Source: Lolium rigidum
Taxonomy: Eukaryota > Streptophyta > Magnoliopsida > Poales > Poaceae
Direction: 5' to 3'
Length of the DNA stretch: 64,000 bases
NCBI RefSeq assembly: GCF_022539505.1
Contig: NC_061514.1
Span: 335,527,090-335,591,089, forward strand
Part shown: positions 57,696 through 64,000 of the stretch, one piece after another
Position numbering within the stretch: the stretch's first letter is position 1
Layout of the letters: each line of letters opens with the position of its first letter
The notes under the pieces: generated by a model
What the model saw: only the letters and a program-made list of their open reading frames with translations
What the model was told of the DNA's origin: nothing
The model's database searches: none
Position numbers and translations under genes: made by a program

Positions 57696-58015
57696 CTTGT
57701 CAAAGGCACGGGTCCATACCGCGGCCATGAAGAACGGGAGGTCGAAGAGAAACTAGACATCACCCGCGTGCCGGAGAAGGGCTGCCGCCGGCGGAGAAGA
57801 AGAACAATGGGGCGCGGAGAAAGAAAGGGGAAGCAATGGCACGGGCACGGGCGCTGGGCTAGCTCGGGCTCCCATTTTGCAACGGCCACCCGGGTAAGCC
57901 GTGGGTCCGGCGCGCTCACGTGGACAAGTTGTGGGTCCCACGATGATCTGGATAAGTGGAGACGTGTCCACCGCGGGGCACCAACAGCGGCCCCACTTGC
58001 CACGCACCAACCAAC

Positions 58016-58152
58016 GTCAACTAAACGGGATTCCTTCCGTCCGAGCTCTTTCGCGGGTTATAGACAAGAAGTTGGGGAAAACCGAGGAAAACTAAGGAGC
58101 TTGGGAAAACTGAGCATAACTAAGGACCCGAGGGCACGAAAATAGAAATCCC
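58016..58152 (-). repeat. MULE-2 internal terminal inverted repeat (copy B right end)
   Basis: Matches 63513-63651. The flank after it, TTAATATTA, does not match the left target copy TTTTTCATA. Confidence 0.88.
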
Positions 58153-58822
58153 TTAATATTATAGAGTTTTTCTCTAAGATCTTATATTAATCGAGGGAGC
58201 TTGTGCAAATGCATCTACATAATGCAACTCAATAACTCAAATTGTATCTCGCATGGATAAAATGCGCAGAGATAGTCTGGCAAATAGTTTTATTTTTATA
58301 AACATATAAACATTGTAGAAACTCAATCAGCCTAATTCCATTGTGTACAAGAAACAGGAGATCTCTCAGGGAATCCGTAACACGTACTACTCTCCATCAA
58401 GGGCGCCACAGATAAAAACATAGGTCCTGGACAAAAGTATGTTATATAATAACATCTCTTCTCCATTTTCATTTTAAATCACAAATGTAAAACGTTAGCA
58501 TATATATTCCAATAGGAGCACAACTATGTAGAAGAAAGCTGCAAGGTAATACAAATAATTGAGGTGCACCTTTAACTTTTAAGCATCCTTTCCATTAAAC
58601 AAGAAAAAATGTAGAATGGAAAAAGGTAGAAGAAGGAAAATCAAGCCATGCTCTCTAAGAATAAATAACTAATATGCAAGGGGGAAAGAGAAGAATGGCC
58701 TTTAACTAAACAAGATGGATGTACATATGAGATACATGAATAAACGTGATTTCTAAAGGTAATCAACAGTGGTTTGATTTGAAGAAAAGTAGGAAAATAG
58801 CTTGTAAGTGGATTCTTCACAT
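58153..58822. other. Unrelated sequence before the gap
   Basis: AT-rich, no gene and no match elsewhere in the window. Probably the flank of a MULE copy at another locus, joined here by mistake. Confidence 0.5.
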
Positions 58823-58922
58823 NNNNNNNNNNNNNNNNNNNNNNNNNNNNNNNNNNNNNNNNNNNNNNNNNNNNNNNNNNNNNNNNNNNNNNNNNNNNNN
58901 NNNNNNNNNNNNNNNNNNNNNN
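58823..58922. other. Assembly gap, 100 N
   Basis: Exactly 100 unknown bases, the usual placeholder for a scaffold gap of unknown size. Confidence 0.98.
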
Positions 58923-59395
58923 GGCCGACGAGTGGGGTCGCGGTCGCTTGTGGGGTCGCCGTCAGCGTGTGGGACCGCGATGACGCAGGCCTTGTTTGTG
59001 TGGCCGTAGCGTGTGGGCCGTAGCGTGGAGCCGTGTGGAATCCGGGACGGGGGTATCGAGTGGTTTCTGTCTCTTCCGCCCAGATTAGCAGTTTTCAATG
59101 TACCTTTTTCCTCTCTATCGCTCGATCTCATTCATATTTGATAGCCCAAATTATGTGCAAATCTAGAGCAGCTTCTCCTTCTGTTTTTTAACGCCATTCA
59201 TTTCTTTATGCCTTCTCAAGCCACCCAATCAGGAAATCTAGGGCACAAATCCAGAGAAAATATAGGATAAGCTGCACATACAGCAACCAACATAGCATAG
59301 ATATATTCAGGACAGATCCAAAAGTAGTACCGATAGATCCAACATAAGCTACAATTTACATGAAATTGCCGCCTTGCCAGATAGAGCAGCCTTGT

Positions 59396-60524
59396 CATGA
59401 GAGTGCAGTAGGCACGTTCAACGCTCTCCAGGTAGCGCGTGTGACCTGCTTGGAGGTTGCGCAGGTGAACTCCAAGTGTTTGTGTTTTGAAGCCATGTAC
59501 GCATGCACGTCACGGGTCCTTCCTACTCTAGCGCCACATCTGCCAATGGATTCAGCATGGTTCACCAGGAGCTGGGAAGTCGGTGGCGCGGAGTCTGTTG
59601 CAGGAAGGGGTGCACTTGTAAATGCCCTGGAGCAAAAGTGGGCCATCGTAATGGCCGGACTGCAGCCTCTCTGAGGACGTGACGAGTCTTGGTGGAAGGA
59701 CTCGTCGTCGCTGTCGACGTCGCTGCCTGCACCTGTCACGTAGCACCAAAGATCGTGCAAAAACATGGGAGTCAATTGCAACGATGATGGAATAGAGAGG
59801 AACAAAAATCATGCATGATAATATGGGCTCGAAAAAAGAGGTAGCCTCAGTTACATTGGACACACACTATATCCGTGGATTTGAGTCGCTAAACGAAGAT
59901 CATGCACAACAAATTTGTACACACCAATTGCTTCATCACTCAACTTCTTAATCAATTTATGCCCAAATATTCATCATCATCGCGCATAAATCTTAAACAA
60001 AAGCAAATCACAAACACTAATAACGCAAGATCTAACACAAAAGGATCGAACTAGGAATGTACGAATGCAATAACGCAAGATCTAACAAAAAAAGGATTGA
60101 ACTAGGGAATTGTATCGAACCGTACAACGAGAGATCCAACACAAATGATGGTGCTGAGATAAGAACTAGGGAACAAAGGGTTACCTCCGGCTCGCTTGCT
60201 CCACGATGTGTGCCGTGAAGCCTCCCGCTCGGCCGAGATCACCAGACGGTCCCAATCGACGGACCGACGGTGGCGGCGGGCCGATATGCGCCGGCCGTTG
60301 GCCGCTGGAAGCGGGCCGACAGGGCCTGACGGGCGTGCGCGGCCGGCGCTGCAGAAGCAGCGATGGGGCCTGACGGGCGGCGGCCGATGCGTCGGCCATG
60401 TTGGCACGACAGGGCCTCGGACGGGGGCGGCGGCGATGCGCCGGCCACGATGGAAGCAAGCGACAGGCCTCGGGACGCAGGGGCGGCGGCCGATGCCGAC
60501 AATGGGTGTCTCATTCTTCTCCAT
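59396..60524 (-). pseudogene. Captured zf-XS-type gene fragment (copy C)
   Basis: Second copy of 54116-55275: ATG 60524, Ala/Pro-rich exon 1 to about 60187, zinc-finger exon at about 59745-59396 (SDVDSDDESFH kept). Many one-base indels break the frame inside the zinc finger. The indel load is far higher than in copy B and looks like poor consensus quality. Confidence 0.55.
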
Positions 60525-61554
60525 CGCGGCTGTTTCGGGGTTTTCTTCTGCTTGTGGAGAAGATGATGGGACAATGGAGAGGCGGCTGGGTGCGAGCTGC
60601 AGAACGTGCGTCGAGGAGAAAGAGTGGGCTCTATAAAGACGATGTGCGTGTACTGAACACGCGTCCGCGCACTAAGAACACGCGTCTCGCTATGCACGGC
60701 AACACGCGCCCGTTTATGCACGGTTGCAAACAGGCACCGGCTACCCGAGTCTAACCCCGGGACGCTTATGTACTCATTATAACCTCAGGCCTTGAGTACA
60801 GTAAATTTTATCTCGTACCGCTTTCCCCTCGAGGACTTAGACCTAGCAAGTGCAATATACCTGGCGACCCTCAAGTAGCTGGTCAATGAGTCAAATAAAT
60901 GAGATTAACATAGCTAATTGGAGTCATTTCATGCGCAAAAAAATCCAAAAATAAAAACATAGTGGCAACTACTATGGAGTCTTCCTACGCAACCTGCCAC
61001 CTAAAACCTTAACAAACATATAAATCAAGTTTTACCACAAATTGCCACTCGAATCACTAGTGTAGCTATGAATATTTATGGTTTTCCACCCAAACCCCTT
61101 TGCAAACATCTTTCCCAAAACATAGTTTGTCTAAATGATGCCATACTGTCTCACCCATGTATATTTGAATTGCAACACTGATGTAGCCCAATATGAATTA
61201 TATTGTACAAAACACATTTTTCATTTTGTAATTCTTTTGTTTGAATCCCTTAGTCTATTTACTATTTATGTGCTCCTTGGATTCTTAGTACTACTCGATG
61301 GCTCTCAAGCATCAAGTTTTCACAAATGCTCGAGAAGCCCAAACTTATCCTCGATTGCTGAGCTGCTGTCACACCTGGACGACTCCACGAACCTGATCCA
61401 CCGATAACGAAGCAAAGAGTGGCCCCCTATCCGTCTCTTCGTGTGTGGCAACCTCTCTCTCTCTCTCTCTCTCTTCGTGGCCACCCATCTCTCTCTCTCT
61501 CTCTCCTGTTTCTGGAGAACAATGACGAGTTTGCCACTTAATATATAGTATTGG
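60525..61554. other. MULE-2 spacer (copy C)
   Basis: Counterpart of 55276-56304, with the (CT)n tract at 61452-61505 and many small indels. No gene seen. Confidence 0.55.
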
Positions 61555-62575
61555 TATAAACATGAGGCATACATATTTGCGGGATTTCGTGATTGCATTA
61601 TTTGCCGCCCTCTAAGCCAATTATCAACTATCTTGAGCTGTCCTTTTCTTTTAGGGAATATAGTTTGGGATATAGTATTGGTATTTTTGAAACGTCTAAA
61701 GTGGTATAATTTTGTTATAAACATGAGGCATACATTTTTACAGATTAAGCATTGCATTATTTTGTCACCCTCTAACAATTATCAACTATCTTTAGTCATT
61801 CCTTTTCTTTTAGGGAATATAGTTTGGGATATGGTATTATATTTTGGAAAGGCCTAAAAGTGGTATAATTTTGGTATAAACATGAGGCATACATTTTTGC
61901 GGATTTCAGGCGATTGCATTATTTGTCACCCCCCTCTAACAATTATCAATTATCTTTAGCTGTCCTTTCTTTAGGGAATATAGTTTGGGATGTATGGTAT
62001 TGGTATTTTGGAAAGGCCTAAAAGTGGTATAATTTTGGTATAAACATGAGGCATACATATTTGGCGGATTTCGGGATTGCATTATTTGTCACCCTCTAAC
62101 AAATTATCAACTATCTTGAGCTGTCCTTTTCTTTGCATACATATTTGCGGATTTCGGTGATTGCATTATTTGTCACCCCTCTAACAATTATCAACTATCT
62201 TTAGCTGTCCTTTTCTTTTAGGGAATATAGTTTGGGATATTGTATTGGTATTTTGAAGGGACCCTATTTTGAAACGGCCTAAAAGTGGTATAATTTTGTT
62301 ATAAACATGAGGCATACATATTTGCGGATTTCGGTGATTGCATTATTTGTCACCCCTCTAACAATTATCAACTATCTTTAGCTGTCCTTTTCTTTTAGGG
62401 AATATAGTTTGGGATATGGTATTGGTATTTTGAAACGGCCTAAAAGTGGTATAATTTTGGTATAAACATGAGGCATACATATTTGCGGATTTCGGTGATT
62501 GCATTATTTGTCACCCCTCTAACAATTATCAACTATCTTTAGCTTTCCTTTTCTTTTAGGGAATATAGTTGGTAA
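61555..62575. repeat. Tandem array, about 160 bp x 6-7 (copy C)
   Basis: Same unit as 56305-57060 but longer: unit markers near 61562, 61719, 61877, 62046, a partial one near 62135, 62307 and 62470. Confidence 0.85.
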
Positions 62576-63194
62576 TTTCGGTGAATGCACACACTAACTT
62601 TGAAAACAACTACAAGTACATGTAACTGAATAATGGATTTGTAAGGTATCCCTTGTAACAACTTGTAGCGCCTGGTGAGCAATGATAAGAATCCGATCGT
62701 AATTATACAACAAAAAAAACAACCAGCCATCAGGTTAGCTTGCTTCTTCAACTCGATCGATCTGCCTTAATCGCTTGTTCATTTTCTTCAGTTCTCCCTT
62801 CACTTCCACCAGCTTCGCATTGGGAGCATTAGGCATAATCGAACGGCTCCTCTCTCCGCCGCATTCTCTACAGCAAGTCCCCCCTCCCAAATTGCGCCCC
62901 CAATAGCGCCAATTGATTCCTGCAACTCGAAGCCTCCGAACGTACACATCGATCCACTCGAAATGCCCGCATTTCTTCAAGATCTGAAAACAACAACGTG
63001 AACCCTAAATCCCAAATTCGAGGGAATAACAAGAAAATCGAGAGAAAACAGAGAAATTGGAGCGAGATCTAACCTTATCCCCCTCTCTATATGGCAAGCT
63101 CTCGCATGCAACGAACTCACGTCCACGGTTGCCGTTCTCGTCCGTCTTGCAGATCGACCGCTTCAGAGGCTCCTAGCGTGGGCAGTCAGGGCAT
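62576..63194 (-). pseudogene. Possible GRF-type zinc-finger protein (copy C)
   Basis: Counterpart of 57155-57695. KKCGHFEWIDVYVRRL and KLVEVKGELKKMNKRL are in one frame (62980-62735) and the hydrophobic tail in another (62751-62539). The start ATG 63194 is followed at once by a stop where copy B has an Arg codon (TGA for CGA), a CAG/CG-type difference. Confidence 0.4.
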
Positions 63195-63512
63195 CTTGTC
63201 AAAGGCACGGGTCCATACTGCGGCCATGAAGAACGGGAGGTCGAAGAGAAACTAGACATCACCCGCCTACTGGAGAAGGGCTGCCGCTGGCGGAGAAGAA
63301 GAACAATGGGGCGCGGAGAAAGAAAGGGGAAGAAATGGCACGGGCACGAGCGCGGGGCTGGCTCGGGCTCCCATTTTGCAACGGTCACCTGGGTAAGCTG
63401 TGGGTCCGGCGCGCTAACGTGGACAAGTTGTGGGTCCCACGATGATCTGGATAAGTGGAGACGTGTCCACCGCGGGGCACCAACGACGGCCCCACTTGCC
63501 GCACCAACCAAC

Positions 63513-63651
63513 GTCAACTAAACGGGATTCCTTCCGTCCGAGCTCTTTCTGCGGGTTACAGACAAGGGCTTGGGGAAAACTGAGGAAAAACTAAGGAGCT
63601 GGGGAAAACTGAGTACAACTAAGGACCCGAGGGCACGAAAATAGAAATCCC
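63513..63651 (-). repeat. MULE-2 right terminal inverted repeat
   Basis: About 139 bp, inverse of 53487-53622, followed by target copy TTTTTCATA. Confidence 0.9.
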
Positions 63652-64000
63652 TTTTTCATAACATCTTCAAGAGAGGTTTCAATTTTAACTTCATTAACAG
63701 GTGGTATTCCAAATAAACTCTCAATAATGCAACTAGCTTCTAAAGCAGGAGCGCCTAGGAAGTTACCTCCTGCGAGACAATCAAGAACATACCTATTCCA
63801 GCTAGAGATACCAACATAAAAATTCCTGAGTAGGATAGTGGTGGAGTGTTTCTTAGTGCACCTATTATGGGCATCACTAATTCTATACCAAGCATCTTTT
63901 AAACATTCTCCCCTTGTTGCTTAAACGAACGAACTTCAACTTCGGGGTTACTCATTTTAGCAGTAGTAAATAAAGCAAACTAGATAAAGTAAATGCAAGT

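Larger units (their letters stand above)
53487..63651. mobile_element. MULE-2 region: two near-copies of one MULE around a gap
   Basis: The outer ends GGGATTTCTATTTTCGTGCC (53487) and its inverse (63651) are flanked by the 9-bp duplication TTTTTCATA at 53478-53486 and 63652-63660, as for one MULE insertion. Inside, however, are a complete copy (53487-58152), 670 bp of unrelated sequence, a 100-N gap, and a second copy lacking only its left end (58923-63651). A single MULE of about 4.7 kb is the likely true insertion. No transposase is present; it carries a zinc-finger gene fragment and a second small gene. Confidence 0.8.
53103..63955 (-). pseudogene. Gag of group 1 element, split by MULE-2
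   Basis: Starts at ATG 63955 (MSNPEVEVRSF), shifts frame near 63910, and continues through WYRISDAHNRCTKKHST, NFYVGISSWNRYVLDCLAGG and EDVMKK to the MULE target at 63652-63660. It resumes left of the MULE at 53486 with a predicted coiled coil (LETIEKKFPSVETKLEMLLD) and ends at TGA 53103 after another shift near 53290. Disregarding the MULE and one TTTTTCATA copy, the frame is kept across the site. No zinc knuckle is seen. Confidence 0.75.
48916..64000 (-). mobile_element. Group 1 gag-only retrotransposon, minus strand, 5' end outside window
   Basis: 3' LTR 48916-50511, polypurine tract, long non-coding 3' region, then gag entering from the right edge. The gag is split by the MULE-2 region. 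No protease, reverse transcriptase or integrase lies between gag and LTR, so it is of the same non-autonomous type as the element at 24337. The left target copy would be GCCTC (48911-48915). Confidence 0.85.

Noticed and set aside
57558..58145. Forward ORF of 195 residues at the MULE-2 right side
   Set aside because: It runs into the terminal inverted repeat and is antisense to the possible GRF-type exon; it is broken in copy C.

Overview
This window is intergenic DNA from a large, transposon-filled grass genome, most likely a Pooideae grass and probably Triticeae. The basis is the repeat types: Athila-like elements primed by tRNA-Asp whose LTRs start with a GATACGT/ACGTATC hairpin, a chromovirus with 3.1 kb LTRs, Mutator-like elements (MULEs) with 9-bp target duplications, and a Stowaway-type element. 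I see no convincing free-standing host gene. Four LTR groups are used below: group 1 (about 1.6 kb), group 2 (about 1.4 kb), group 3 (about 1.47 kb) and group 4 (about 3.09 kb). Family names are not assigned because no database search was possible.

Layout. 1-770 is the end of a group 1 LTR. 771-5975 and 16973-22169 are two copies of one segment (tail of a group 1 element, a solo group 2 LTR, a group 1 LTR and flank with a Stowaway-like element); with 5976-22169 as the unit they look like a 16.2 kb tandem duplication. 5977-16581 is a minus-strand Athila-like element with gag, protease and an ATHILA ORF-1-type gene but no reverse transcriptase or integrase; a solo group 1 LTR splits its last gene. 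22620-23161 and 47735-48915 are tandem arrays.

23162-47714 is a MULE (TSD TAAAATAAA) carrying a deleted transposase gene and a small gene for a coiled-coil protein with a hydrophobic C-terminus. In exon 1 of that gene sits a gag-only group 3 retrotransposon (24337-42938, TSD GTCTA), whose 5' LTR is split by a chromovirus (25801-36117, TSD CACCC) that has pol but no gag. 48916-64000 is a minus-strand gag-only group 1 element whose gag is split by a second MULE region (53487-63651, TSD TTTTTCATA). That region holds two near-copies of one MULE around a 100-N gap, and carries fragments of an XS-type zinc-finger gene and a possible GRF-type zinc-finger gene.

How the parts work together: apart from the chromovirus pol, the retroelements lack reverse transcriptase and integrase and would depend on enzymes supplied in trans. 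Both MULE types carry extra genes besides, or instead of, a transposase. A technical warning runs through the window: near-identical copies differ mostly at CAG/CTG sites (CAG against CGA, CGAG or CGG; CTG against CTCG or CCG). This looks like a consensus error at methylated CHG sites, so some frameshifts, stops and LTR divergence may be artefacts.
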